Positions 24,016 through 33,140 of a stretch of 64,000 nucleotides of DNA are shown here, piece after piece. The position numbers and the translations under genes were made by a program. How positions within the stretch are numbered: position 1 is the first letter of the stretch; every line of letters begins with the position of its first letter. The DNA is from CAZHTS01 sp964535315 (lineage in GTDB: Bacteria > Chloroflexota > Anaerolineae > Anaerolineales > Anaerolineaceae), in contig CAZHTS010000015.1 in the NCBI GenBank assembly GCA_964535315.1, forward strand, positions 7,251 through 71,250, given 5' to 3'. The notes beneath the pieces are model-generated. The model worked only from the letters and a program-made list of their open reading frames with translations, did not search any database and had not been told where the DNA came from.

Positions 24016-26397
24016 ATGGGTAACTTTTTTACACAACTGTTCGAGTTGATCACCACCGCGCCGGGTAACCTGATCTACCACCTCACGCTGTCCGTCTCCA
24101 TCCTGGCTGCCATACAGGCCATCCTGATTGGCAAGCGCTCCAGCAGTTATCGCTACAGCAGACGAATGCTGTTGGGCTTTGGGCTGCTCCTGCTCGGTCA
24201 GATCGTCTTGTTTATTAGCAGCAGCCTGGTATGGCAGGGCGTTTCCAACCCGCACACTTTCCTCCCGCCGCTCGACCGCGCCGTGCTCACCTTCAGCCTG
24301 ATCTGGCTCGTCTGGTTGTGGGTCACCCCTGAACCCTCGCGTTTATTTGATGGCCTCACCGGCCTGCTCAACCTGTGTATCGTACTGCTCTTCTTCTTTA
24401 GCCTCGCCAGTTGGAGCGGCAGCGACCCAACCAGCGCCTTCAACCGCACCTGGTTGGACTGGGTGTGGGGTGTTCTCTCGCTCGCCATCCTCCTGGCCGG
24501 CATCCTCCTGCTCTCCACCCTGCGCCCCGACGGCTGGGGAATCGGATTGAGCATCTTGCTCGTCCTCCTGCTCGGGTATGCGGCCCACCTGCTGTGGTCG
24601 TCCACCGCCGAAAACTTTGCCGCCGCCGTGCGCCTGGCGCAACTGTGCACCTTCCCACTCCTCCCCACCCTGGCCCAACGCCTCGGCGCGGCCGCGGCCC
24701 GTCCGGCGCCGGCGCCTGCCCCGGCCCGTCGCAGCGTCCCGGAAGAGCCAAACCCCAACCAGCGGTATAGCGCCGACCCGCGCGCCTTTCATGCCTGGTT
24801 GCAACTGGCCGCCCTCAGCGAGCCCGAAAAGGTCAAGGACGCCCTGGCCCGCGCCATCGCACAGACCATGCTGGCCGATATGTGCCTGGTCGTCTCGGCG
24901 CCCAACCGCAACGGGGAGATGATCGTCCAGGCTGGCTACGACCTGGTGCGCGAAGAAAATTTGCCCGGCGGCATCATCGATACCGACAAGGCCCCCACCC
25001 TGGCCAACGCCATCCAGCGCGGCCGCCCGCTGCGACTGTCCAGCGATAACAAAACCAGCCCGGACCTGATGGCCGTGGCCCGTTTCCTCGGTCTGGAAAC
25101 CGCCGGCAACCTGTTGTCCGTGCCCATCGCCGGCACCCGTTCGCCGTGGGGCGCCATCCTCTTCCTCTCACCCTATTCTGACCGTACCTGGTCGACCGAA
25201 GAACAGGCCTTCTTGCTCACCTCTACCGAGAGCATGATGCAAATCCTCATGCGCGTCATCCCGCACCCCGGTTTTGACAGCGACCCCCAGGCTCTGCAAG
25301 AAGAATTGGAAAAAGCCCAGAAACAACTGGCCGAACTACAACAGGAACAGAAGACGCTGCTCGATGAGATGGCCCAACTGCGCGAGGCCGCCGCCAGTCA
25401 GCCAAACACCTCCGAAATCGAAGCGCTGCTGGCCGTCCAACAGGAAGCGCAGGAAACCATCGCCAACCTCCAGGCCGAAAACGAGCAGCTGCGCCAGGGG
25501 CAGCTTGGCAGCGGCGGTAAAAGCGGCGCTTCCTACAACCACGTCAAACAGCTCGAAAAAGAAATGCGCCTCTCGCTGCAAGAGGTCGCCCGCCTGCAAA
25601 ACTCCCTGGCGGCGGCCAACATTCAGATTCTCGAACTGCAAAACGCCGCCAATCAGGCGGTCAACGTCAAAGAAGAACGCGAGGTGGTGGCTTCCATCGC
25701 GCAGGAACTGCGCCAGCCGCTTTCCTCCATTCTGGGCTACACCGACCTGCTGCTGGCCGAATCGGCCGGCATTCTCGGCGCCCTGCAGCGCAAATTCCTC
25801 GAACGGGTTAAATCCTCCACCGAGCGCATGCGCGCCCTGTTGGACGACCTCGTTCAGGTCACCTCGCTGCAAAGCGGGCAAATTAAACTCAGCCCACAAT
25901 CCGTCCATCTGGGGGCGCTCATCGACCAGGCCATCAGCGATACCAGCGCCCAACTGCGCGAGAAGAACATCACCCTGCGCGTCGAATTACCCGAGGAAAT
26001 GCCCTCGCTGATCGCCGATCACGACGCCATGCAGCAAATCATCGTCCAACTGCTGCAAAACGCCGGCGCCGCCACCCCCAACGACGGCACCATCTTCCTC
26101 AGCGCCCACATCCAGCAGCAGGAACAACGCCCCTACGTCTTGCTGCAATTCACCGACAGCGGCGGCGGCATTCCACCCGAAGAACTGCAACGGGTCTTCT
26201 CGCGCCGCTATCGCGCCGAAAACGCCCTCATCCAGGGCGTCGGCGATACCGGCGTTGGGTTGTCGATTGCCAAGACCCTGGTCGAAGCGCACAACGGGCA
26301 CATCTGGGTCGAAAGCGAATCGGGCAAAGGCGCCACCTTTAGCATCCGCCTGCCCATCCGCCACGAAGAACGCCCGGCCGACGAAGAAGACGAATGA
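24016..26397 (+). CDS. Membrane GAF/histidine-kinase-like protein lacking the phosphoacceptor His
   Basis: The 793-residue protein starts with six or seven transmembrane helices (residues 15-230), then a GAF-like domain (about 265-415), a coiled coil (420-540), a HisKA-like dimerisation region and a GHKL ATPase. The phosphoacceptor site reads I-A-Q-E-L-R-Q-P-L, so Gln563 replaces the usual His. The ATPase keeps N-A-G-A-A-T-P, T-D-S-G-G-G-I and G-D-T-G-V-G-L-S-I-A-K. It may be a pseudokinase scaffold or may act on another residue. The start at 24016 follows GGGAGG and a TATAAT at 23991-23996; an in-frame start at 23914 lies upstream of this promoter. Confidence 0.85.
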   Translation: MGNFFTQLFELITTAPGNLIYHLTLSVSILAAIQAILIGKRSSSYRYSRRMLLGFGLLLLGQIVLFISSSLVWQGVSNPHTFLPPLDRAVLTFSLIWLVWLWVTPEPSRLFDGLTGLLNLCIVLLFFFSLASWSGSDPTSAFNRTWLDWVWGVLSLAILLAGILLLSTLRPDGWGIGLSILLVLLLGYAAHLLWSSTAENFAAAVRLAQLCTFPLLPTLAQRLGAAAARPAPAPAPARRSVPEEPNPNQRYSADPRAFHAWLQLAALSEPEKVKDALARAIAQTMLADMCLVVSAPNRNGEMIVQAGYDLVREENLPGGIIDTDKAPTLANAIQRGRPLRLSSDNKTSPDLMAVARFLGLETAGNLLSVPIAGTRSPWGAILFLSPYSDRTWSTEEQAFLLTSTESMMQILMRVIPHPGFDSDPQALQEELEKAQKQLAELQQEQKTLLDEMAQLREAAASQPNTSEIEALLAVQQEAQETIANLQAENEQLRQGQLGSGGKSGASYNHVKQLEKEMRLSLQEVARLQNSLAAANIQILELQNAANQAVNVKEEREVVASIAQELRQPLSSILGYTDLLLAESAGILGALQRKFLERVKSSTERMRALLDDLVQVTSLQSGQIKLSPQSVHLGALIDQAISDTSAQLREKNITLRVELPEEMPSLIADHDAMQQIIVQLLQNAGAATPNDGTIFLSAHIQQQEQRPYVLLQFTDSGGGIPPEELQRVFSRRYRAENALIQGVGDTGVGLSIAKTLVEAHNGHIWVESESGKGATFSIRLPIRHEERPADEEDE

Positions 26398-27278
26398 GCC
26401 CATTGCGTACCTTTCTGAACGGGCTCGCCAGTGTGGCGTTCACCAGCCTGATTGTGCTGGGCTCGCTATCGCTGGCTTTTGCCGAGGGGGCGGCCCCGGT
26501 CACGGCTACCCCTGTAACCGGGCCTACCCAGGCCAACGCCTCGCCCTCTCGCCCGGTCAGTACGAATTCCGCCCGGCAGAAGCCGACCGCCGTGCATCTA
26601 CCCACCGTCACCCCGCTGCCCTTCTGCCAGCCCCCCGCCGGCTGGACGGCGTATACCGTCCCCGTTCAGGACACCCTGCCCAGTCTGGCTGCTCAGCTCC
26701 AGACCGAACCGGAAAAATTGCGCCAGGCAAACTGTCTGGTAAGCGATGTGCTGCTGCCCGGCTCGCTGCTGTACATCCCCCCCTCCCTGCCCACCCCCGT
26801 CCAGATCCCTTCGCCCACCTTCATCCCGTGCGGCCCGCCGCCCGGCTGGGTGCTCTATCTGGTGCAGCCCGGCGACAACTTCTACCAGCTCAGCCTGGCG
26901 ACCAACTCCCCCATCTACGAAATCCTGCGCGCCAACTGCCGCCTCGGCAACATTCACTTGCAGGCCGGCGAGCAAATCTGGATGCCGTTCGTCCCGGTCT
27001 ATACCCCCTATCCCACCTACATTCCACCCACGGCGACCGTTACCATCGAAATTCCTACCCCCACCGATACCGCTACGCTGCCCACCCCTCAGCCTACCGA
27101 ACCGCAGCCCACCGCGACCGTCACGCTGGAACCCACCGCGGAATTCACCGCCAGCCCAACGGTCACCTGGCAATGGGAACCCACCAGCGAATCCTCGGGG
27201 CAGGGCATGTCCGAACCGACCAGCAGCCTCTCCAACCCCAACGGCTCCGGGCTGCCGGGCAGTACGCCGCTGCCCTGA
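26394..27278 (+). CDS. Exported protein with two LysM repeats
   Basis: This 294-residue protein has an N-terminal signal or anchor helix (about residues 8-30, ending S-L-A-F-A-E). Two LysM-like units follow: one around residues 82-127, starting Y-T-V-P-V-Q-D, and one around 157-202, starting Y-L-V-Q-P-G-D. The C-terminus is rich in Pro, Thr and Ser. LysM domains bind N-acetylglucosamine polymers such as peptidoglycan. The ATG overlaps the stop of the kinase-like gene (ATGA), so the two are probably made together, linking an envelope protein to that sensor. Confidence 0.85.
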   Translation: MSPLRTFLNGLASVAFTSLIVLGSLSLAFAEGAAPVTATPVTGPTQANASPSRPVSTNSARQKPTAVHLPTVTPLPFCQPPAGWTAYTVPVQDTLPSLAAQLQTEPEKLRQANCLVSDVLLPGSLLYIPPSLPTPVQIPSPTFIPCGPPPGWVLYLVQPGDNFYQLSLATNSPIYEILRANCRLGNIHLQAGEQIWMPFVPVYTPYPTYIPPTATVTIEIPTPTDTATLPTPQPTEPQPTATVTLEPTAEFTASPTVTWQWEPTSESSGQGMSEPTSSLSNPNGSGLPGSTPLP

Positions 27279-27310
27279 AATCGGCGAAGGCTACAGGGTC
27301 TTGACAGCGG

Positions 27311-27338
27311 GGCGCAAAACGTTTTTGCGCCTTTCTTT
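27311..27338 (+). terminator. Intrinsic terminator after the LysM gene
   Basis: GGCGCAAAA (27311-27319) pairs with TTTTGCGCC (27323-27331) around a three-base loop and is followed by TTTCTTT. It ends the 24016-27278 unit, just before the promoter of the recombinase-like gene. Confidence 0.85.
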
Positions 27339-27352
27339 GATTGCAAAGCGGA

Positions 27353-27381
27353 TTGACAGACGCGGTTGAATCGGGTACACT
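27353..27381 (+). promoter_or_regulatory. Sigma-70-type promoter of the recombinase-like gene
   Basis: TTGACA (27353-27358), a 17-base spacer and TACACT (27376-27381) form a near-consensus promoter 44 bases before the ATG at 27425. Confidence 0.8.
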
Positions 27382-27424
27382 GAAATCAGTTAAGCTACAC
27401 GCAAATTCGTTCAGGAGGATGTGT

Positions 27425-28345
27425 ATGACCCCCGAAATCACTCCGTCAACCGCTCATATCACCCCCGACACCCCGCTCATCCCTGCCATTCAGGCCTGGC
27501 GCGTCTTTCTCGAGGATCAGGGCCGTTCCCCTTACACCATCAAGGCTTTTCTCGGCGACATCCAACTGCTGGTAAATTACCTGCCTGCCGCACACACCAT
27601 CGGGCAGGTCTCCACCACCGAACTGAATAATTTCCTCAAATGGCTGCTCGACGAGCGCGGCGTGCCCTGTAGCCCCAAAAGCTACGCCCGGCGCATCACC
27701 ACCATCAAGGCCTTCTTCCGCTGGCTGAACCAATACGGCGTCCTCATCACCGACCCCGCCGAAAAGGTCGTGCAGCAATCCGCCATCAGTCCCTTACAGG
27801 TCGTCCTCACCGCCGCCGAACAGCAGCGCGTCCTGGATATCGCCAACCTGCACAAGTTCAGTCAGAAACCCGACGCCCGCCCTGCCGCCCTGCTCGAACT
27901 GCTGCTGGCCACCGGCGTCAAGAAAGGCGAGTGCCTGGCGCTGACCCTCAACCACGTCGACCTGGAAGCACCCAACGGCCCGCAGCTTTTCGTCCGCTAC
28001 GCCAGCCCCAACAACCGTTACAAAGAACGCAAAATCGCCCTGCCCGAAGCCTGGGGCGCCACCTATCAGAGCTACCTCAACCAGTATCAGCCCACCGACC
28101 GCATCTTCCCCTGGTCGCAGCGCCGCCTGGAGTACATTCTTGAGGATATCGGCAAAGAAGCGCTGCTCGACAAACATCTCTCGTTTGATATGTGCCGCTG
28201 GACGTGCGCCCTGAACGACTGGCAGGCAGGTATGGAAAGCGAAAAATTGCGCCAAAAACTGGGCATTTCCAAAATTCAATGGCGCGAGATCAGTCTCAAA
28301 TTGCGCCAGTTGAACGCTCAGGCCAATCTTGCCTCTCCAGCCTGA
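27425..28345 (+). CDS. Tyrosine-recombinase-fold protein with degenerate active site
   Basis: This 306-residue protein has the XerC/D layout: an N-terminal SAM-like core-binding domain (about residues 15-115) and a C-terminal catalytic-type domain. The first catalytic Arg (A-T-G-L-R-x-G-E) is Lys in A-T-G-V-K-K-G-E. The H-x-x-R-H box reads F-D-M-C-R-W, keeping only Arg. The L-G-H...Y segment is L-G-I-S-K-I-Q-W-R-E-I-S, with no Tyr. DNA cleavage is therefore unlikely, though DNA binding may persist. AGGAGG lies six bases before the ATG. The 3' end overlaps tilS by 50 bases in convergent orientation. Confidence 0.8.
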   Translation: MTPEITPSTAHITPDTPLIPAIQAWRVFLEDQGRSPYTIKAFLGDIQLLVNYLPAAHTIGQVSTTELNNFLKWLLDERGVPCSPKSYARRITTIKAFFRWLNQYGVLITDPAEKVVQQSAISPLQVVLTAAEQQRVLDIANLHKFSQKPDARPAALLELLLATGVKKGECLALTLNHVDLEAPNGPQLFVRYASPNNRYKERKIALPEAWGATYQSYLNQYQPTDRIFPWSQRRLEYILEDIGKEALLDKHLSFDMCRWTCALNDWQAGMESEKLRQKLGISKIQWREISLKLRQLNAQANLASPA

Positions 28346-29753
28346 GGTGCACCATGCGGCGCGTCCCGGCGCTCAAGCCAAAAGGCTGCGCCAGGCGAAA
28401 ACCCGGCACCCAGACGATCTCCTCGCCGGCGCACACAATCGGCCACCCCGCCCGCGCCCGGCGCGGCAGGTGCTCGTTCACCCATAGATCCGACAGTTTC
28501 AGCGAATGGCCGCCCAGCCCGAGGGCCGCAATCCGGTCGCCGGGGCGAAAGGTGCGCAGCGTCAGTTCCCCCGCCAGCCGGTCGCCATCCAGCCAGGCAT
28601 GATATCGGCCGGCGACCGGAGGTGGTAATTTGCCCAGCGCATCACCCACCAGCGCCTCGCTCTCCAGCACCCAGCCGCCCGGCAGCGTCACCCGCCCGGG
28701 GACGGGCAACGTCCACACCGTCCCAGGCGCGAGCTGCGGCCAATCTTCGACCGGCAGCGCCGCATCATCTTCGGCCAGCAGCACGCGCCCCCCTTCCAGA
28801 GACAGGCGCAGGCCCTGCACCAGTTCGACCGTACGCCCACCCCCGGCCGCAGCCACAAAATTCACGCCACGTTCGATGCACGCAAAATCCACGTCGCGCA
28901 ACGCCGGGCGCAGCAGCCCCACCGCCCGGCGCAGCACACCGCGCTGCAACCCCAGCGGCAAATCCCGCAGCGCCGCATGTTCCAGCAGCACACAGCCGCT
29001 CTTCTGTAGCGGAGCACACGCCGCCCAGGCCTGCTCGACCTGGGCTTCTAAAACGGCATGATCGCCGGCCAACGCCTGCGCCATCCGCCACAGCACCGTC
29101 TTGACCTGCGGATTATAGTCCTGCAAATACGGGATTAATTCGTGCCGCAGGCGGTTGCGAAAAAAGGTCGTGTCGGCGTTGCTGGCGTCCCACAGGGGTT
29201 CCAGCCCGTACGTCTGGCAATGCGCCAGCACCTCGCCGCGCCAGCAGCTCAACAGCGGGCGCACCAGCGGCAGGCTGGCGTCCCACTCCGCCAACACGGC
29301 GCGGCAGGCCATACCCTTCAAACCGGCCAGCCCCGCCCCGCGCAGCAGGTGCATCAACACCGTCTCGACCTGATCGTCGGCGGTGTGCCCGACCGCCACC
29401 GCCTGAGCGCCCAACCGGCGCGCCGTTGTAAACAGGAAACGATAACGCCCGCGCCGGGCGGCTTCTTCCAGCGAACGCCGTTCGGCCTGTGCCTGCGCTG
29501 CCACGTCCTCGCCGCCCAGCATAAAAGCCAGCCCGCGCTGCCGTGCAAATTCCGCCACCCGCTGCGCATCGGCCCCGGCTTCGGGACGCAGCCCATGATT
29601 GAAGTGCGCCACGACCACATTCCACCCGCCGCGCTGCAACACATCCAACAAACACAGGCTGTCTGGCCCCCCGGAGACCCCCACCACCACCGGCGTATCC
29701 CCATCCAGACCACATTCCTGCCGCGCCACCTGCGCCAATCGTTCGAGATCCAT
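28296..29753 (-). CDS. tilS: tRNA(Ile)-lysidine synthase
   Basis: The 485-residue enzyme has the N-type ATP-pyrophosphatase motif G-V-S-G-G-P-D-S near residue 30, H-F-N-H-G-L-R, G-H-T-A-D-D-Q-V-E-T and a C-terminal substrate-binding region with R-T-F-R-P-G-D-R. TilS converts C34 of tRNA-Ile(CAU) to lysidine so that it reads AUA; it is essential in most bacteria. A minus-strand TATAAT (29760-29765) ends six bases before the ATG at 29753, suggesting a leaderless transcript. An in-frame start at 29786 lies upstream of that box and is rejected. Confidence 0.93.
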   Translation of the reverse strand: MDLERLAQVARQECGLDGDTPVVVGVSGGPDSLCLLDVLQRGGWNVVVAHFNHGLRPEAGADAQRVAEFARQRGLAFMLGGEDVAAQAQAERRSLEEAARRGRYRFLFTTARRLGAQAVAVGHTADDQVETVLMHLLRGAGLAGLKGMACRAVLAEWDASLPLVRPLLSCWRGEVLAHCQTYGLEPLWDASNADTTFFRNRLRHELIPYLQDYNPQVKTVLWRMAQALAGDHAVLEAQVEQAWAACAPLQKSGCVLLEHAALRDLPLGLQRGVLRRAVGLLRPALRDVDFACIERGVNFVAAAGGGRTVELVQGLRLSLEGGRVLLAEDDAALPVEDWPQLAPGTVWTLPVPGRVTLPGGWVLESEALVGDALGKLPPPVAGRYHAWLDGDRLAGELTLRTFRPGDRIAALGLGGHSLKLSDLWVNEHLPRRARAGWPIVCAGEEIVWVPGFRLAQPFGLSAGTRRMVHLRLERQDWPERSTGAI

Positions 29754-29962
29754 ACCTGCATTATACCCCTTCCATCGTTCAGACAAGACAACCGCCGGGG
29801 TGAGGAGCCAGACGCTCCGCCCGGCCCGCTTCCCACCGGAGCGGGGCAGACTCCTGGGACGAAGCGTTATAAAAATTGGCCTTTCTGGCGGCTACAGATG
29901 CCCGCCAACTGTGTATGGGCGCTCCAACAATCGCTGCCGCGGTTTTAACCCGCCGCGGGTAC

Positions 29963-29991
29963 TTGCACTACACGCATCTTTATGCTAGACT
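29963..29991 (+). promoter_or_regulatory. Promoter of the receiver-CpaE operon
   Basis: TTGCAC (29963-29968), a 17-base spacer and TAGACT (29986-29991) with an extended TGC before the -10. It lies 28 bases upstream of the ATG at 30020, which has AAGGA nine bases before it. Confidence 0.7.
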
Positions 29992-30019
29992 GACTTAAAC
30001 ACAACAAGGACCGGGGATT

Positions 30020-31189
30020 ATGGCAGAAAAAATTTTGATCGCAGATGATGATCTTGAGACCCTGCGCCTTGTGGGGCTGATGCTCCAACGTCAGGGATAC
30101 GAAATCGTTGCCGCACAAAATGGTACCCAGGCGCTCAACCAGGCCCGCGCCGAGTCACCCGACCTGATTATCATTGACGTGATGATGCCAGACGTGGATG
30201 GATATGAGGTCACCCGTAAACTCCGCCAGGAACCGGGTACGGCCAACACCCCGATTTTGATGTTTACCGCCAAAAGCCAGGTGGACGATAAAGTCGCCGG
30301 TTATGAAGCGGGGGTAGACGACTACCTGACCAAGCCCATCCATCCCGCCGAACTGGCCGCCCACATTCGCGCCCTGCTGGCGCGCGCCAAATCACGCGGC
30401 GGCAGCGCCGGAGCGGGCGCCGAGGCAATGAAACCGCGCGGTTACACCATCGGCGTCACCGCCGCCAAAGGTGGCCTGGGCGTCTCCACCATCGCCCTCA
30501 ACCTGGCGCTGCAATACTATATGAAACACAAAGGCGAAGTCATCGCCGCCGAGCTGCGCCCGGGCCAGGGGACATGGGGGATCGAGTTGGGCTACACCAA
30601 CCCGGAAACGCTCACCAAACTGTTGAACTTGAAACCCAACGCTATTACCGCCTCTGTGCTGGAAAACGAACTGGTGCGCACCTCATTTGGCATCCGGCTC
30701 TTGCTTGCCTCGCACCAGACCAAAGACACCAACCTGCTGCCCGGCGCCAACGCACAACTTGAAACCATCTTGCAGTTATTGCCCCAGATGGCCTCGCCGG
30801 TTATTCTCGACATCGGCACCAACACCCAGCCCGGTTACGAGCGCATTCTGTCCCTGTGCCAGGAAGTCATCCTGGTGGTCGAGCCGCAACCCGCCACCGT
30901 ACAGCGCACCCGTGTGCTGGTCAATGAACTGGCCGAAAAGGGATTTGGCAAATCCAAGGTGCTGTCGGTGGTCGTTCTCAACCGCATCCGCGCCGATATC
31001 CAGCTCTCCGCCGCCCAGGTGCAGGAAACACTGGGCCATAGTGTGGTACAGGTCATCCCGCCGGCCCCCGAACAGTCTTACCAGGCCGCCATGCGCTCAC
31101 TGCCCATCACACTGATCCAGCCCGAGGGCCTGCTGGCGCAGCAATTTGCCCGCCTGACCGAAGCCATCGCCCAACACATCGCCCGATGA
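30020..31189 (+). CDS. Receiver domain fused to CpaE/MinD-like ATPase
   Basis: The 389-residue protein begins with a CheY-like receiver (A-D-D-D, phosphoacceptor in I-I-D-V-M-M-P, T-A-K and L-T-K-P) of about 120 residues. A linker leads to a ParA/MinD-superfamily domain with a deviant Walker A, A-A-K-G-G-L-G-V-S-T, near residue 155. Proteins of this shape (CpaE, TadZ) localise Tad/Flp pilus machinery to the pole. No other tad genes are present here. It overlaps the sirtuin gene by four bases, and that gene overlaps a kinase gene in the same way, suggesting a signalling operon. Confidence 0.88.
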   Translation: MAEKILIADDDLETLRLVGLMLQRQGYEIVAAQNGTQALNQARAESPDLIIIDVMMPDVDGYEVTRKLRQEPGTANTPILMFTAKSQVDDKVAGYEAGVDDYLTKPIHPAELAAHIRALLARAKSRGGSAGAGAEAMKPRGYTIGVTAAKGGLGVSTIALNLALQYYMKHKGEVIAAELRPGQGTWGIELGYTNPETLTKLLNLKPNAITASVLENELVRTSFGIRLLLASHQTKDTNLLPGANAQLETILQLLPQMASPVILDIGTNTQPGYERILSLCQEVILVVEPQPATVQRTRVLVNELAEKGFGKSKVLSVVVLNRIRADIQLSAAQVQETLGHSVVQVIPPAPEQSYQAAMRSLPITLIQPEGLLAQQFARLTEAIAQHIAR

Positions 31190-31950
31190 GCGTTTCTGCG
31201 CCTGACCAGATCGTCGCAACGGCCGCCAGCCTGCTCCGCTCTGCCCGCCATGCCGTCGCCCTCACCGGCGCCGGCATCTCCACCCCCTCCGGCATTCCCG
31301 ATTTTCGCTCGCACAACACCGGGCTGTGGGAGCACGACGACCCCATGCAGGTCGCCTCGCTCACCGCTTTCCGCACCCGCCCGCAGGTCTTCTTTAACTG
31401 GCTGCGCCCGCTGGCAAAAAGTATGTGGACCGCCCAACCCAACCCGGCGCACGTTGCCCTGGCCGAACTGGAGCGCGCCGGCTACCTCAAGGCGCTCATC
31501 ACCCAGAACATCGACGGCCTGCACCAGCGCGCCGGCTCACGCACCGTCATCGAGGTTCACGGCTCGATGAACACCTTCACCTGCCCGCAATGCCACTGCA
31601 CCTACTCCGGCCCGGATCTCTACCCCGTCTTCATCGACCGGCAAGAGATTCCTCACTGCGCCCACTGCGAGAGCATCCTCAAACCCGATATCGTCATGTT
31701 CGAGGAGATGTTACCGCGGCAGGCCTGGCACGCCGCCAGCGAACACAGCTTGCAAGCCGACCTGATGCTGGTGGTCGGCTCGGCCCTCACCGTCACCCCC
31801 GCCAGCCTGCTGCCCACCTATACCCTCCGCCAGGGCGGTCGCCTGATCATCAACACCTTCTCCCCCACCGGGCTGGACGACCGCGCCGATCTGCTCCTGC
31901 CTTACGACGTGGCTGAAATTCTGCCGCTGATCGCCGCCAGACTGTTATGA
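31186..31950 (+). CDS. NAD-dependent protein deacylase, Sir2 family
   Basis: This 254-residue protein has sirtuin motifs in order: L-T-G-A-G-I-S-T-P-S-G-I-P-D-F-R, T-Q-N-I-D-G-L-H, the catalytic His in E-V-H-G-S, a zinc-binding quartet (C-P-Q-C and C-A-H-C) and V-V-G-S-A-L-T-V-T-P-A. It should remove acetyl or other acyl groups from lysines using NAD in the cytoplasm. Its start and stop both overlap neighbours by four bases (ATGA). Co-expression with a receiver-ATPase and a histidine kinase is unusual. Confidence 0.95.
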   Translation: MSVSAPDQIVATAASLLRSARHAVALTGAGISTPSGIPDFRSHNTGLWEHDDPMQVASLTAFRTRPQVFFNWLRPLAKSMWTAQPNPAHVALAELERAGYLKALITQNIDGLHQRAGSRTVIEVHGSMNTFTCPQCHCTYSGPDLYPVFIDRQEIPHCAHCESILKPDIVMFEEMLPRQAWHAASEHSLQADLMLVVGSALTVTPASLLPTYTLRQGGRLIINTFSPTGLDDRADLLLPYDVAEILPLIAARLL

Positions 31951-33140
31951 CCCACACCTCGCTTGCCCACACCCTGCGCTCTTACGAGCAATTGATAGAA
32001 ATTGCTCGCGACCTGGCCGCCACCCTCGATCTAGACGCCCTGTTGCAGCGCATCACCCAGGTCGCCATCGAACTGACCGACGCCGAGGCCGCCTCCATCC
32101 TGCTCTACGACGAGAAGAAAAACGAACTCTTCTTCCGCACCGCCACCAACGCCAACAACGAAGCGCTGATGCAGGAAATCATCGTCCCACCCGAGAGCCT
32201 GGCCGGATGGGTCGTCGCCCACCGCCAACCACTCAACGTCAGCGACGTCCACCAGGACACCCGTTTCTTCAAGCAGGTAGAACAGACCCTCGCCTACACC
32301 ACCCGCTCACTGATCGCCGTGCCGATGATCGTCAAGGACAAACTGATCGGTGTGCTGGAAGTGCTCAACAAGAAAGCCGGCGCCTTCACCTGCTCCGACC
32401 AGGAATTGCTCGTCGTCCTGGGCGCACAGGCCGCCGTCGCCATCCAGAACTCGCGCCTCTTCCAGCAATCCGACCTGATCTCCGAACTGGTGCACGAACT
32501 GCGCACCCCGCTCATGTCCATGAACGCTGTCGCCTACCTGCTCGCCCAACCCCAGGTCAGCGACGAGCAACGCCTGGCGCTGGCCGACACCCTGCAAAAA
32601 GAGACCCAGCGGCTCAACGAACTGAGCACCAACTTCCTCGACCTGGCCCGCCTGGAATCGGGCCGCACCACGTTCGCCTTCAGCCGCTGCGAGTTGAACC
32701 CGCTCATCGACGAATGCCTCCAGTCTTTTCGCGCCCGTTTCGCCGGAAGTGGGCTGAAACTGGAGACCGCCCTGGCTCCCGACCTGCCCCAGTTCAACGC
32801 CGACCGCGCCAAGATCAAACAGGTGCTCTACAACCTGCTGAGCAACGCCATTAAGTACAATCGCCCGCAGGGACAGATCACCCTGCGCTCCTGGTACGAG
32901 CAGCGCAGGGTATGTTTCTCGGTAGAAGACAGCGGCGTGGGCATGTCGCCCCAGGATGTCGAACGGCTGTTTGAAAAATTTTTCCGCGCCAGCCACACCG
33001 AACAAAATACCAGCGGCAGCGGGTTGGGGCTCTCCATCTGCAAGCGGCTGGTCGAAGGACACGGCGGTGAAATCCGCGTGCAGAGCACACTGGGCGAAGG
33101 AACGACCTTTACCGTCTACCTGCCGTGTGAAACCTCATAG
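31947..33140 (+). CDS. GAF-domain sensor histidine kinase
   Basis: This 397-residue soluble kinase has an N-terminal GAF domain (about residues 20-175), a HisKA segment with the phosphoacceptor in L-V-H-E-L-R-T-P-L and a GHKL ATPase with N-L-L-S-N-A-I-K-Y, E-D-S-G-V-G-M and G-S-G-L-G-L-S-I-C-K. It has no transmembrane helix, so it senses a cytoplasmic signal. The receiver domain encoded two genes upstream is the obvious candidate partner. It converges on degV with a six-base overlap. Confidence 0.92.
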   Translation: MTHTSLAHTLRSYEQLIEIARDLAATLDLDALLQRITQVAIELTDAEAASILLYDEKKNELFFRTATNANNEALMQEIIVPPESLAGWVVAHRQPLNVSDVHQDTRFFKQVEQTLAYTTRSLIAVPMIVKDKLIGVLEVLNKKAGAFTCSDQELLVVLGAQAAVAIQNSRLFQQSDLISELVHELRTPLMSMNAVAYLLAQPQVSDEQRLALADTLQKETQRLNELSTNFLDLARLESGRTTFAFSRCELNPLIDECLQSFRARFAGSGLKLETALAPDLPQFNADRAKIKQVLYNLLSNAIKYNRPQGQITLRSWYEQRRVCFSVEDSGVGMSPQDVERLFEKFFRASHTEQNTSGSGLGLSICKRLVEGHGGEIRVQSTLGEGTTFTVYLPCETS

